Assembly (NCBI GenBank): GCA_008973525.1
Contig: WACJ01000104.1
Location: 744,001 to 808,000, forward strand
Length of the DNA: 64,000 bases
From: Stenopsyche tienmushanensis
Taxonomy: Eukaryota > Arthropoda > Insecta > Trichoptera > Stenopsychidae
Direction: 5' to 3'
A program made the position numbers and the translations under genes. The notes under the pieces were generated by a model. It saw only the letters and a program-made list of their open reading frames with translations, was not told the DNA's origin and ran no database searches. Every line of letters starts with the position of its first letter. Position 1 is the first letter of the stretch. This document shows, piece by piece, positions 21,976 through 34,590 of this stretch.

Positions 21976-23279
21976 CGTAAATCAAGGATGTGTGCATTGT
22001 TTTTTAGAGTGCACAAGAAGACATCTGATGAGCAAACAGCAGCGAACGCTATCTGTTATCTGATCGTCCATCTGTAGAACCCTCATTTGGGTTCCCTCTC
22101 ACCATGACGAACACTCCAAATTCCTATGATATCATCGTCAACTAACTATCGCATCGCATGACATTAGAAGAATTAGCAGCATTTTAATTGTTTGTCAACT
22201 TATCTTCGTGCTCATCCAATTACACGCGTGCTTTCTACTCCGGGGGCTCATAAAAACCGATGTGGACGATATCGAAATCGTGGTCTAATTAGCGGCATAA
22301 TTGCCGCCTTTCTTTCTGACAAATGGCCATCTTGCCCGTATGCAAATGAGCAGCGTCAAGAGAAGACGGACGAAAGAAAGGAAACATCGCCATTGTGAAT
22401 CTTTTCGTGGTAATCGACGATGAGATTGGCGTCTAAGCGCTAAGGCCGCTTGGGGAATCATCAGACCGTGGACTCCGAAGTCATCGCCGGCACTTAGCTG
22501 GACTTGGATGTACTGCTCATTGTGTAGGAAACTAATTAATATGTATCGATCTTTCGGCGGGCAAAATGGCCAACGCCGGCGATTTCGGCGCCATTGTTGG
22601 CACTTCGTGTGAAGCGCCGAAGAAGTTGAAGCCCTCGTTGGATCCGCGACGATCTAGCAATATTTCAAGTGGCATGCAACAAAAGCGGGAGCATTATAGT
22701 GTGACGTGAGGCGATAATTACTGTTGCAATTAAAGTGCGCCATGGCCGGCGCACTCCCGATGATGAGGGTAGCTGTTAATCGTCGACAGGCAAGTGATTG
22801 CAGAATCGAAGCCGGGACCATCGCGTGCATGCCATCAGGTTCATAACTCCCGATGCCGGATAATGAAGACATGAGATAGTGCGCCATCCCGAGATAACTT
22901 TGCCCGATTATTGGAAATATCCGTTCGGATGCGAGGAATTCTTTGTGCGCGCTCATGATGCACGCAATGACAAAAAATATATTTTTGCTGAAGGAAGCCC
23001 TTCATTTTGTACAAAGATGTATGAAACGTTCAACGGAAAACTTGGTACAGGGTATGTGTCATCGGTACATCTGTGAACGACTGCCCGGGCTATGGCACGT
23101 ATGATGTGTCATTGGTAATTATGTTGCATAAAACAATGACTATTTGCATTTACGCATGAAATAATGGATTAACATGGACATTAAATACATGGTTTCATAT
23201 TTTTGAAGTGAAGCTTGTATTGGTGCGAAAGAAAAAAATGGCACAAACGTCACATAAAGTGAAACATGAATGCAGAGAT
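21976..23279. other. Unassigned, moderately GC-rich sequence
   Basis: A hairpin GAACCC...GGGTTC lies near 22078-22096. A minus frame 22654-22956 (100 codons) and plus frames 22192-22398 and 22879-23076 have no recognised domain. No match to the repeats defined elsewhere in the window. Confidence 0.4.
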
Positions 23280-23400
23280 TCGGTCATGGACGCAGACCAA
23301 GTTCTGTGGACATGTTCGGAATTCAAAGTGTCAGCGGTCTGAAAGGCTGACCTTTTGGACACACAAACCTCCAGATTTTAACGATCTCCATATTCAAGAA
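23280..23400 (-). repeat. Dispersed repeat R, decayed reverse copy
   Basis: The minus strand reads GTTTGTGTGTCCAAAAGGTC, then the decayed hairpin, then ACATGTCCACAGAACTTGG and TGCGTCCATGACC. These are the R blocks in order, with the segment after the hairpin partly deleted. Confidence 0.5.
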
Positions 23401-23904
23401 AAACTCCCCAGAGGCTGATTTACATTGGTGATGAGGTCGCGAGCGAGACTGGATTTTCCACTCACCCATGAAACCTGTATATTTATCTATTTTAATTATT
23501 TATTTTATCTAGTCTTAATTTATAATATATACGTATATATCTAAGCTAGTTTTTTTGTCGTTTTAATTTACAAAATCTAGCCACTCGAAATTGAGAATGT
23601 GCGTGTCCTCGCGAACATGGATATTAAATTCAGAAATTACTTCATCAGACAGCGACCGTGGTCTTGCTTTACTTCATCAGGCCAATATGCGCCAACATGA
23701 TTTTACATACGAATAATGATTGTGCTATTCACGAAGATTCGCAAAACAACTTCCCAAATGTCGATTTTTTATCGACAGAATGCGGCAGGGAAACAATCTT
23801 ATTTAACCTTATTTTTACCAACATGGAGACCATCTCAGCCCGCTTGCAAAATGTATTATAGGGTGCAAAATCGTAAATTTAAAAAAAAGTGCATGCTCCC
23901 TGAT
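23401..23904. other. Unassigned sequence
   Basis: AT-rich. Plus frames 23658-23861 and 23716-24159 overlap and the latter runs into an R repeat. No domain recognised. Confidence 0.4.
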
Positions 23905-24165
23905 TGCTACTTGTTGCTCAGGAGGGGAGAGGATAAGGCTCTACGAAGCGATGAAGGTCCTAGAAATCCCTTGGGATACATTTTTCTCCGAAATGTAGGC
24001 TTTAAATGCCTTAAAATTGGCCATAAAGTTTTCGTGCCCAACCGGTCCGAATTTCGGACCACTGATGCATCGAAAGAGCGCCTTGCGATTGAACGCCATG
24101 TCTGTAAAAAATGGTCTGCGTCCATGAATAGATCTCCGTATGGACATTTCAAAGCCTAAACTTAA
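23905..24165 (+). repeat. Dispersed repeat R (subfamily A), long copy
   Basis: CGATGAAGGTC, AAATGCCTTAAAATTGGCC, the perfect hairpin GGTCCG-AATTT-CGGACC (24044-24060), GAGCGCCTTGCGATTGAACG and TGGTCTGCGTCCATGAAT. The minus frame 23907-24152 carries DADHFLQTWRSIARRSFD and VVRNSDRLGTKTL, alignable by eye with the 10.4-kb copy. Confidence 0.75.
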
Positions 24166-25620
24166 GCAATGAGGCCCTAAACCGCCCGTGTCCTGTGAGG
24201 AACTGTGTGTTTAAAATATTATGGGAGATATCAGTTTGATTGTTTGTTCCATGTTGTAGAGAGATATTTAAATACTGAATGATCGTTACTAAAAGTAAAA
24301 GTAAAACCGTGCATTTATGAGGCCCAATGCGAGCGCTTATAGGTAAATCCGCTTAAATGCTAAGAAAATGATTCGGCGCATCTGTATATCATGCATATAT
24401 CGGCGTGGGATGTTGAATATATCATGAATTCATTATCGATCAATCAAATCAGCATCCATGACCAAAATTACTCGATCTAGTACTTTATTTTCATACTAGA
24501 TGGCCTTGCGACCGGAGATGATCTTATTGCTACCTCAGGCTAGTTTCTTACGCACACGCTACATCCGGATTTTATCGCACAAATCGAGCAGAACAAACAA
24601 CATTAGAAGATTCCGCGGTAACCGATCCTGATTAATTTACGCTACGCTCCCGAAAGCCGTGGGATCTTAAGCATTCCTGCGCAACACCACCTCGATTCGA
24701 CGCGGATCTTTTACAAAAATTATCCCGAATTTCCCGGAATAAGTATAAATCTATTAGCACAACATACGGCGGAGGAAAAAAAAACATTTCTCCATACGTC
24801 TGATATTTTAGCATCATTAATCACGGAGAGAGGAAACGGAACTTGTCGGAGATTCTAAATATTTTCGTAATGCGGACGTTCCAGGCCCGGAAAATGTATA
24901 CAGCGGCCATCAGCGGAGCGATTAATACAAAAGTTGCGCCCCAATCAAAAGGCCGAGCATCAATTGTTCTGACACTAATGTCCATAAAATATTCGGACTC
25001 TGTAAATCGATCTCCGACAGGACGCAGACCTTTCCGGTCTCATATCTGCTCTCAAAAACAGAACCTTGGTCCATAAATCGGCGGTCCGTAATTCTGCACG
25101 CAATCGCCTTAATAATCGTTAATCCATTGAGTCTACGCATTATTTTTTCTTTGTATACGCACCTCCTCATGTGAAAGATGTTGTTATTATATTTGTTTTT
25201 GTTCGATTAGTGAGAACGGCACGTGTTATCTTTGGGTGAGTCCGGAAACGTGTGCTTATTAGAGTACACGCATGGTTTCATAAACAATTAAAATATTTCA
25301 AATACCCCCATCGGAATTCATTATCGACGGCGATATCGGATGGGGGAGGGATAGAATGCGGTCAGACCCCAAAAATGCATCGAACAATGCTACAAAAACT
25401 ATCAATTTACACGGATTATGATAGGCGAGTGTATGCATGGCGATGCGTATGTAAATGCTGGCGTGGTATTGGCGTGCGTGCGGTCATTGTGAGATGCAGC
25501 TGGTACGACATGCATTTATTCATTAAAACAAATAAAATACGCGACACTCTTACGTAGTATAAGTGAAACTTCTTTGTATAATATATAATAAAATATTTTG
25601 GAAAAAATTCATGAAAAAAC
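24166..25620. other. Unassigned sequence
   Basis: Near 25010-25090, GGACGCAGACC and AGAACCTTGGTCCATAAATC are reminiscent of the distal part of R, too weak to call. Plus frame 25252-25557 and minus frame 25416-25697 show no recognised motif. Confidence 0.4.
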
Positions 25621-25706
25621 GACAGTGCGCGACGATCTATCCATCGGAAGAGTTTATTATGACCGAACAAAATAGGCCGATAGATATGCGGAATCAATCA
25701 AACTGA
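25621..25706 (+). repeat. Dispersed repeat F4
   Basis: CGACGATCTATCCATCGGAA, then GAGTTTATTATGACCGAACA and AATAGGCCGATAG, then GGAATCAATCAAACTGACC. Same order as the other F4 copies. Confidence 0.55.
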
Positions 25707-25844
25707 CCGTTAGGGATCACCTCTAAAATCCAGGAGCGCCAATTTCGAAACAAAAGAATACCCCAGCCTTAGGAACCCTTGTAATTCTTTCTGGATGATC
25801 CTCGTATATTATTGATTTATGCGGCTCTCTACTATTTATAATTA

Positions 25845-26082
25845 GCGCTGTTAATCTGAGCAGATTTAATTCGCCAGATTAACAGCGCCATCTCTTGAGG
25901 CCCTGCGGAGACATTGCATCTGCATATCGAACGATCGCTTCTTGCGCGTGCACCGTTGGCGGTTGGGAAGTGACGCGCAGGAGGCGGGAATTGGGAAAGT
26001 CGTCGGTTAGCCTTGGCTGCGGGAGTTCGTCCTTCCTGCAGCCAGATCTCTCTGTCTCAGAGACCGCATCAACAACGTTACA
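25845..26082 (+). mobile_element. Isolated LTR (LTR-B) with a 14-bp inverted repeat at its 5' edge
   Basis: GCGCTGTTAATCTG (25845-25858) and its exact reverse complement (25875-25888) form a hairpin with a 16-nt loop. The body contains TAGCCTTGGCTGCGGGAG and CCTTCCTGCAGCC, as at 95-130, and ends ACGTTACA (26075-26082). No PBS follows, so this is a 3' LTR or a solo LTR. The true 5' boundary is uncertain: TG at 25849-25850 is a candidate, but no target duplication was seen. Confidence 0.55.
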
Positions 26083-27786
26083 CTCAACGATATCAGAAAG
26101 TCACATATCAATAGGACCAAATATTCCTTTGGATGGAACGTCGCAAATAGAATAAAATCACCGATATATAAACGTAAGATTTATTAAACACTGCATAGTA
26201 TATGTCATGGACTTCAGGACATCAAAATTTAAGTTCTGACACCATTGTAGCGTAGATGACTTTTATATAGGTTGCTTGAAGATTTCCATGATATTAAAAT
26301 AATGAACATTAATTAAATGAATATTTTTGTGCGCTATTTTGGAACGATTCCTCCAATCTCCTCGAGTGATCTGTCTTCATTTGCGCGTTTATGGACACTA
26401 AACATTTAATTTGAGGCGTGAACGCTTTTACGATGAAATTATTGGCAAAATATTATTGTGTTAAGATTGCAAAAATGTTGAAACTCAATCTGGAATCGGC
26501 CAGATTTATTATCGCCACAATAAATAAAAACAATCATCCGCTTTATCGCATCAATTTTGGGCTTTCGGCGGTTTTTATGGACCATTTGCCCAGCTAATGA
26601 CAAGTCATTAGCGAATATGGAGAAGATTGAGTGCTAGCAGAAACAATCAGACTGTTCGCTGAAGGATTTAGCGGCCGCGGTGAAACTTTAACGATGAAAA
26701 CACACAATACGCGGAAGATAACGGGTCGACTTATCCGAGGAGAATATTTGTAAATATGAGCGTTATTCAATATATGACGGCCGTTTCGTTTTATGGCCGT
26801 TTAGTGGTAGAATTACAGGCGCTTTTATCTCGCAGAAATCTGTTTAATGTGGTTTAAAGCCTCATTTTCTATACAAGGTACATGATGTATTTCGCTATGG
26901 AAAAATGTCAAGATTTTTGGGTGAATTACGGATTTTATACGTCGTTCGCATGACACGAACTAATAAATTGTCCTCGAATAATGTCTTCTTGCGATACCGC
27001 TTTCCCATGGAAATATCCAATGGTAGGATTCGTAGTAATGTAATATGACTGGGGGACAGTTCTGGGCAGTGTGGGTGGCTTATGGAGAGAGTTTGGCGCC
27101 AGAAGATGGACGCTGAAAAAATGACACAAGGTCACATGAAAGCCATTCTCCAAGCCATCCAAATCCATCTTTGAATCGAACGACGAATGAATAATGCTCT
27201 CCATATATCGCATTGGCAGCCATCCATCTGCTTAGCGTCCATCCGATCTTGTTCAGACCAGCTCGGAATCCAATCCTCGGAAGACCTTCGCCGGTACGAT
27301 TGAACTTGATTTCGTCGGAAATTCAATGAATGCGCTTAAAAGAACATTATCCTGGCTCAAATCAAACGATCGCGTATCGTACGCAATAATGATAGGTCGT
27401 AAAGCATTATGCTTCCATCGATTTTGCTACGCCACGGAGCGCCATCATGCGATGGGGACTAAATAAAAAAAGGGAAAATGTTGTTATGAGTACGAAAAAA
27501 TATTGGCTGACTTGCAGAAAGCATTCTGCCGTCAAAAAAGCCATTTCAGGAATTGAACTGGGAGGGTGGAGAGCCCGAGATGGGAGATAAGGAACGACCC
27601 CTGCGAGCAATGTGTTCAACGTTCAAATCGAGATACATGATCAATCCCGGAAAACGTATTAATACAATTATTTTAAATAAAGGATAAACTAAATAGAAGA
27701 TCTATAAACTTATATAAAGAGTGGTGAAACTATATTATGAAATACTATAAAACGAACGACTTTTAATTGAAAAATTGCGGAGATGC
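26083..27786. other. Unassigned sequence with three minus-strand frames
   Basis: Minus frames 26935-27213 (92 codons), 27132-27326 and 27407-27619 lie in a less AT-rich block (26930-27620). None has a recognised domain and they overlap each other. They are candidates for exons of an unknown gene. 26580-26900 holds no open frame of note. Confidence 0.35.
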
Positions 27787-28290
27787 ATAGGGCATTTCAA
27801 TAAAAACGCTCTATATTTATTAGATTATAACGTCCATATTATTAAAGAAACAGCCATTAAACTTATTGTATATTATTTATTAATGCATGGCAAATTATTA
27901 TAGCGTTAAATAATGTATAATAATTATCAAATTCATCATAAGTTCGTATTTGTCCCAAAAAAACGAATCATTGTTATAGCCATCGATGGCAAGCGCTATA
28001 GATCAATGATAAACAAGTTCTTGTAGCTTAAATTAATAATATAAGTATCGACAATATGCGATTAAAATAAAATACGCTGCACGCCATGATGTATATTCAG
28101 CACGAGCGATTTGAGGTCATTAAGCCAGATTTATGCGACAAAATCGTCGAAAATTAAACCTCCAGAATATGTACAACCAAGCAAAGTTGCGGCGGATATT
28201 TTAAAAATATTATATTTCATAATAATTACCATAAAATATGCTTTCAAACAATAAAAAAATTGAGTGAATATCTTACATACAACGAGTTAT
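27787..28290 (+). mobile_element. IS630/Tc1-like MITE, right end lost
   Basis: The left end TAGGGCATTTCAATAAAAAC (27788-27807) is the family terminal repeat. ATGCATGGCAAATTATTATA (27883), CATGATGTATATTCAGCACG (28085) and GCCAGATTTATGCGACAAAA (28123) are shared with 11807-12358. The match ends near 28290, short of the right terminal repeat. Confidence 0.7.
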
Positions 28291-29559
28291 GGCCTTCTCC
28301 TTGGCAAATAAAGAGCTGATATGTGACAAATTTGTGGAAATGGTTCGTCGTCGAAGAGTCTCGCAGCTGGAGTATCACTGTCTGAAGTAGAATATATATA
28401 TATATTATGCAGATCAAATTAGTTTATTAACCGTTTAACCGACAAATATTAAGCTTAAAATTTTCGTCACAATCTGGATTTGAACGCAAACCGCCATAAA
28501 AATTTCGTCCAGAAACTAACCCAATACACCGACACAACTCAAACGACCCCAAATTATATTGTAAGCACCGACAAACAAATCGATATATTTTTATGACGTT
28601 CATTTCGATGTTGCGTTCGCGAACATAATTAACCATTGACATGCGATTATGAGGCTTTTTTGTATACAAATTAGAAATTTTCCGTTGGATGTTTACATGC
28701 GTTTTTTCTATAGACTTCGACGAGCCGATTGTGAAAAAAATTTACGGCCTTTTTTCTGTCAAATCCGAGGGAAGTAATAAAACAGTCTATAAATTCACCT
28801 AATTAATAAGATAATTAGTTATATCGCCGCGTTTGGTTATTAGCATCGGCTGAAGATAAGGCAAATGGCGCTCCGTTCCTTCAAATGGACACGTATAATT
28901 AAACAACGGCAAACACCCTTTTTTCCAGGGCGCTCGTAAAAATACCGGGAATAGATAATGAAATTTATGACTTAGATAAATACAAAGCAAACAAGAGAAA
29001 TTATCACGATTGCGTCGAAAAAACAACGGATTGTATCGAAGGTATAGGGGGCGAGAATTAATTGCACTTGAATTTTTGTTCAACATGAGGAAAAATGGCT
29101 CCATCGCCGTCGTTTGACCACATTTCTTGGAAAAATGAGGGTCGACTTCCTTTCCGGGAAAGCCGGAAAATTCGTCGCCGGAATAGAGACGTCGCCGACT
29201 GGCAAATCCAATTCGAATGCGGCCTTTCGTCTATCGCTCATCAATCGGCGGAATTAAATGCTGGTCGAAAACGTCAAAATTTCTACATAAACGACTTATG
29301 AAAAGACGATGATTGATACTCCGAATAAATATGGTGGAACACGCGGAAATTGATATATGGTAGACCGCAATAGAACATGCCCAAATCAAATGTATCAAAA
29401 AAAATTTCCAGACATTTCGCGGAATTCATCAGGAAACGCTTTTATATCTATATATATATTATTGAAAATTTAAATACATTGCAAATTTATGCTGATGTTG
29501 CGATTATTCTAATGAAAATGTAAAGAAAAGTTTCCCAGAAGCAAAATTAAAGAATCATT
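28291..29559. other. Unassigned sequence with an (AT)n microsatellite
   Basis: An AT microsatellite lies at 28391-28406. GTTCGCGAAC at 28615-28624 is a 10-bp palindrome. Minus frames 28427-28669 and 28799-29104 have no recognised domain. Confidence 0.4.
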
Positions 29560-29800
29560 CAGGGTCTTTCAATATGAACGCCCAAACTTTGTTATGCTAT
29601 AATAGGCAAATTTTTTAAAGCAACATCTATTAAATTTATTGCAAATTATTTAACAATGCATGGCAAATTATTATAAATGATCCAATTTTATTTTTAAAAT
29701 AAATCTTTCGCATAAAAAATGTTTCCCCAAAAAAATCATATTTAACGACGAGGTTCATTTCTGGATGAATTGATGTGTGAATAAGTATATTTAAGAATAT
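29560..29800 (+). pseudogene. IS630/Tc1-like transposase fragment with left terminal repeat
   Basis: Starts CAGGGTCTTTCAATATGAAC (29560-29579). After about 160 bp of 5' sequence shared with sister copies it jumps to a coding piece: 29720-29770 reads CFPKKIIFNDEVHFWMN and then a stop. FNDEVHFWMN matches the first catalytic Asp motif (F-S-D-E-x-H-F) of this Tc1/mariner lineage. The rest of the transposase is missing and a pogo-like MITE follows immediately. Confidence 0.7.
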
Positions 29801-29804
29801 ATAC

Positions 29805-30538
29805 TTTTTTGTGCGGTAAAATCGCACATAAAAAGCTATGACTTACATGGAAAAAGTGAAGTTGCATTCCATGGATTTTAGAAATCGCATAACTTTGAAA
29901 CAGCTATATAAAATATATACAAAATCGCATAAAAAAAGTTAAAGCACAAAAAAACAGGAAAACAATAAGGCAATTAAATAAAAACTAGTCTTGCATCATT
30001 GGTAAAATTTTAAGGATGTTATTTTTAAATAGTTAAAAATTAAATTTTGGCATAAATCTGATAGGAATAATTGAGGGTTATATAGAAAAAATTCGTACCC
30101 AGTTTGAAGTAAATTAATTAATTAAAACTTTAGATATGATGTCAACCGTGTTAAAAAAAAGGAGTTTCGTGAAAAACGCATTAATTTTTTTTATTATGGT
30201 AAGTTGTCACCTCACTAAAATGGCTATAACTCCATTAGTAGTTGGAATTTTGGAAATTCCTTTGGATAATGTATTTTTAAAAGTCTTGTTTGAGAAAATG
30301 CAAAAAAACAAAATCAATTTTTTCAAAATTCTAAACCAGAATAAAGGGCGTGGTCGTATTTCAGCGATAGCAGACGCAATATAATTTACACAGTCCTAAA
30401 CTATATTTTTTTTCTATTTTATCCATAATATCTCGATATGTGCTCTCTATGAAATAAAAAAAAAATGCTCTAAAAAAACCGCATAACTTCGAAATCGCAC
30501 AAAAAAAGTCGCACAAAAAAAAGTTTGAAGTTTCTACA
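29805..30538 (-). mobile_element. Pogo-like MITE carrying a G-repeat interior
   Basis: The left edge (29810) reads TATACTTTTTTGTGCGGTAA. The right edge has GTCGCACAAAAAAAAGTTTG (about 30508-30527). Both are the TGCGG/CGCAC end sequences of the 13.5-kb MITE in reverse order. CGCATAACTTTGAAACAGCT (29886) is the reverse of the shared interior. Between them, 30010-30360 is a G repeat in plus orientation, containing an 82-codon frame (30136-30384) without recognised function. This copy links the G family to pogo-like ends. Confidence 0.65.
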
Positions 30539-31559
30539 ATAAGCAACTTTTTGTGACCTAAACTGGATAATAAAGTCACAGTCGAACACTTTCAGAGTGT
30601 CAAAGGCAACGAAACAGGGCGAGACACAACATGTCTATAGTATGGATACGCTCCAAAATTGTAGTTTGAGATGCACTTGGAGCGACATTCATAATCGGAG
30701 CGACATCAGACGATAAAGATTCTTAATTGGGCGAACGCCTGAGAACCACTCGATATGCATGATCTTGATCATTTTCATCGAAATTGACACGATTACTCCT
30801 TTATGCGTTCATTGTCACTGGGTGAGATCAAGTGCCGACTCTCCGAGCGATCTTTAATCAGATCGAATCCCACGGTGATATCACTAACGATCCCTGAATC
30901 CGGTCGATTCGGCGAGAGCGTACTCCGAAGATAATGAATTTCCCAAATTCAAATTCAAAAAGTGCAACGATCATAATCCGCAGAGAATTCGGGACAGGGA
31001 AGACAATATGGCAATTAGTCAGAGTCCATCAGATCTGCGAGCGGATCATTGCCGTGGGAATCGGATTAACTTCTCTCCGAACTCTAACTGTTAATTATCA
31101 ATTACATCGACGATGATGATTTTACGATCGAACGAGGAAATGATGCGTCGTTAAATTGGCCGCATAAAAAAGTGCATTTACAAAAAAAATACAAAAAAAT
31201 CACTCGCATTTTAAGAGAGTCTCCCGATGTACTCCCGGGAACACCCACTATCTGTTGTAAATCTGTTGAAGAATATACAACAGTCGGGAATATACAGCGT
31301 GATGCGCCGTCATCAATCCTCAGGTAGTAATAACAACTGTCAAATCGCAGCGTTGCTTATGTATTATTAGCGTTTTTCGCGAATTAAAATCTGAGATAAA
31401 TATATGCTTGGAAAGACATTTAAAATATCTATAATTTATCATATAAATGAAATATTTTAGAAGGAGATATCCAACTGCGAGACTTTAATGACGAGCCTCT
31501 TCTTCAAGAATCGCTAAGACAAATTCAAATATGGCAAATAATTATATAATTGATTGATC
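30539..31559. other. Unassigned sequence
   Basis: No recognised gene. 30640-31100 is less AT-rich with no repeat match in the window. The plus frame 30934-31116 has no motif. Confidence 0.4.
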
Positions 31560-31700
31560 CAGAAAGAGCATTGCATGTCGAGTTGCGGAGATTATTGAAT
31601 CGGAGACAGAGACGGAGAGATTGTCTTGCGTCTTTTTATACACTCGTACATCGATGGAAAGGTCGTGCTGTAAAGGCACCCCTACACGTTTGAATATTCT
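31560..31700 (-). repeat. Dispersed repeat F5, reverse copy of first block
   Basis: GGAGACAGAGACGGAGAGA, ACACTCGTACATCGATGGAA and GTGCTGTAAAGGCACCCCTA are the reverse complement of 48300-48400. It joins directly to a hAT fragment at 31735. Confidence 0.6.
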
Positions 31701-31734
31701 CAATTATTGCAAAAAGACTGGGAATCCAATACCG

Positions 31735-32012
31735 AGCCAATTTTCGTATAACATCACCAATGTGACAAATTATTTATTTCCGTCGCTGCAGATGAATATT
31801 TATATACTAGAATACTTATAGATTCGTAATTATATCACGGAGGAATACAAAAAATCTGAACCCCGTAGCTATTATATTTCATATTGATATTCCCATTATT
31901 AGAATCGAGGTGTAGTAAATACATCACCGATAGGGAAAGGTTAATATAACAATTTGACATATGTATGCATAGATTAGACAGTTACTGTTCCTAGGCGTTG
32001 CCTAAGCTCGCA
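31735..32012 (-). mobile_element. hAT fragment (5' side), terminal repeat lost
   Basis: AAATTATTTATTTCCGTCGC (31767), ATTAGAATCGAGGTGTAGTA and GTTGCCTAAGCTCGC (31998-32012) match the 6770-7244 and 41820-42207 copies. The terminal CAGTGG repeat is missing. Confidence 0.65.
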
Positions 32013-34162
32013 CCTGAATTCATGAGCACCTGAAACTGTCCGGGATCCCTAGATCGGATTCTCTAGTCTTCACATCAATTATCAACGACAAAATATGCGG
32101 GTGAAAACCATCAGGTATTATAGGTCTTATTGGATCGTTGGTGGAATATCCCCTGACAGAGCGAGCATCACAGGAATACGTAGATTTGCATTGTAGTTTT
32201 GCGTGAAAGGTATCGGTAGGAAATCCCACCAAGTGTGAGCGGGTCAATAGTGCCTGCGAGTTTCTTGAGCGAATTGAATTGGAAAGTGAGAATTTTCTAA
32301 GCTCTGCTGTGACTAGAAATGAAACGTGGGTGGCTCATTACAAGACTGTACAAAGACCGTCGTCGTACCAATTTCGCATCTGCCAAAAGATTCAAAATTA
32401 AATTAATACTAATCAAATTAATAATACCGGCATTAAATTTAAATCTTTAAAGCTGCTTTTTTGTTTACAAGTAGTTTATGTTAATTATTGCTGAATAAAC
32501 GTCATCTACTTTCGATACAAGATGGCTAAGGTTTTGGTAAACGTGGCTGTTAGTCGCTTGTATAGCGTAAACTCTACTAACGCCATCTATTGCCGCCCGG
32601 ATAAACTGCAATATAATTATAAAATGTTCAATGCAATAAAAAAAAACAGTTGATGCGTAAAAGTTGAATATCTAATTTTCTTTTTTCAGGCATTGGTGAT
32701 TCAATGGCACTTATCCTAAATGCGTGGTTTAATCCGATCGCTTGCCAGATAACGCATGTTCAAAAGTGTGTATCGAAATTGGGTCATGAGTATTTATTTT
32801 TACACGCAGCAACGCATGAGGAACTATCTCTGAACTTGAACTATGGAATAAGCTCAAAAATCACACAAAAGCGACGAGACTGCCGATCGATCCTGGGGGA
32901 AGTCATCACCGGCGGTAATTAAAATCACATCTTGACGACGATAATGAATGCGAATGCAGCATGAGCAGCGGAGTGATAATGTCGGCTGATCTTTGACCCT
33001 TGAGATTCCACTCCCACACACTGCTAATATCACCTGATCTACCGGAGATCAGCGAAAGATCTCTTGCACCGACCTACGCACGCATTGTCTCGGGAGATTG
33101 ATGAAGCCGACATTGTTATTTTTTCACGGTGATTTCCGTGAAAATGCCTCCCGTAGCGATCGAGATTCTGGCTCTCCGCATCTCGCTATAATTGCCGCAT
33201 TATTCTCAAATTAGACGGGACCGTTATGTCTTTATTATTCGCGAAAATGATCCAATAACGGCATTCTGGAATCTACATGAATTTTATCAAATACAATGGC
33301 CACGGATTGCACATGGGCGTTGTGAAATCTCTACATCCTACAGCTTCAATCCATGTTGAAAGATGACAAGACGCATGATTAATACATGTCAACACACCTG
33401 AAGTAACATTTGATACCAAATCTGGTCATCCGATGCATGGGATTAAATGTTGCGTATGTGTGTGGGGTAACGCGTCGCTTTCTAAGCCCTTTGATATATC
33501 GACAGTGCCAAAAATGCGTGCCGTTTTTGTATCCAAAAGCTACTCTAATACGGGAAACAAATGAAAATCCCAACGAGAGAGATCAGGGGAATAAGATGGA
33601 TGCAATAGAATTTAAAAAAAAAAACAAGTTCGTCAAAATTGACTGAACTCGGCTAACTACACTATTGAATACCTTAAAAGTGCCTCCGACCGCATGATGA
33701 TTCTCGAAGAATCGAAACATCTTGCAGTGGATACAATACGAGTCGATTCAGTTCAGAATTCGACTTTAAAAGCCTTTGAGTGCTGAGTCAATTTTAAAAA
33801 GACTTAAACGTAAATTTATAAACTATGCTTTGTATTAGCTGAACTGAGAGGAGCAACCTGAAGTGGGAAACGTGTGGGAGTGAATTCATCAGCTACTTAT
33901 TACTCAGTTTTTACAGATTTTCCACACTCCCTATTGGAATACATTTATTCAGGTGGCACGCTGGGTGAGCGTTCTAAATGAAACCTTCAATATGAAGTGA
34001 ACGACGAAGTGAATGTATGACATGGACGAATTGGATGTAACCCCTTCCTGTGAATGTACATTGAAGAAGCCATAGCTCTGCCATGAACTGTTTGTAGCTG
34101 CACTATGACGATGATGCTGACACACACAGACCCAATTTCTCTCAGGACCGCGCAGTGTACAT
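32013..34162. other. Unassigned sequence
   Basis: The plus frame 33410-33646 and its minus-strand counterpart, and the plus frame 32704-32922, have no recognised domain. 33100-33240 is GC-richer. CGCCATCTATTG near 32581-32592 resembles the LTR-start vicinity AGCGCCATCT at 25884, too short to call. Confidence 0.4.
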
Positions 34163-34220
34163 AAAGCTTGTATATCAATAAATAAGCACTGTTGATAGCA
34201 CACAATATGCGTTTATTTCT
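34163..34220 (+). repeat. Repeat S
   Basis: AGCTTGTATATCAATAAATA, then CACTGTTGATAGCACACAAT, then GCGTTTATTTCTTCACGTAA. Closest to 59108-59175. Confidence 0.55.
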
Positions 34221-34504
34221 TCACGTAAACACAAACAATAATGCATTTGTTGAAATCGATTAATTTGGGTTATCATTATAAGTGGAGATGTACGCAAGGC
34301 ACTCTTTCCGTCTTTGTCTCCCATTCATAATCTCCGAATTCAACGCGTAAGAATGTCATCTTTGTTTTGCTTGAATCCGAACGCCAATAAACAAAAATAT
34401 TAATTAAAGGATAAAATTCGGGCCAAAATTTGGGAGAATTTAATTTGAGATGAGCTATGTGCCTGGGCAATCTCACCCTAATAATGTCGCCTGCTGGATG
34501 AGGT

Positions 34505-34590
34505 GTTGGAGTGCAGCCTGCGATGAGAATAATTGGACCTCATGAATTCGGCCAGGGGCCTACGTTACACTGGTATCAGAAGTGGGGTCA
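34505..34590 (+). mobile_element. LTR end plus tRNA-Leu-type primer-binding site
   Basis: CCTACGTTACA (34559-34569) ends the LTR-like sequence. CTGGTATCAGAAGTGGGG (34570-34587) is the fullest PBS match in the window, with two differences from the tRNA-Leu complement. The presumed leader (34591-34700) and overlapping frames at 34511-34852 have no recognised gag motif. Confidence 0.55.

Noticed and set aside
32560..32600. LTR boundary at CGCCATCTATTG
   Set aside because: Only a 7-8 bp match to the AGCGCCATCT phrase at other LTR edges, and no LTR body follows.
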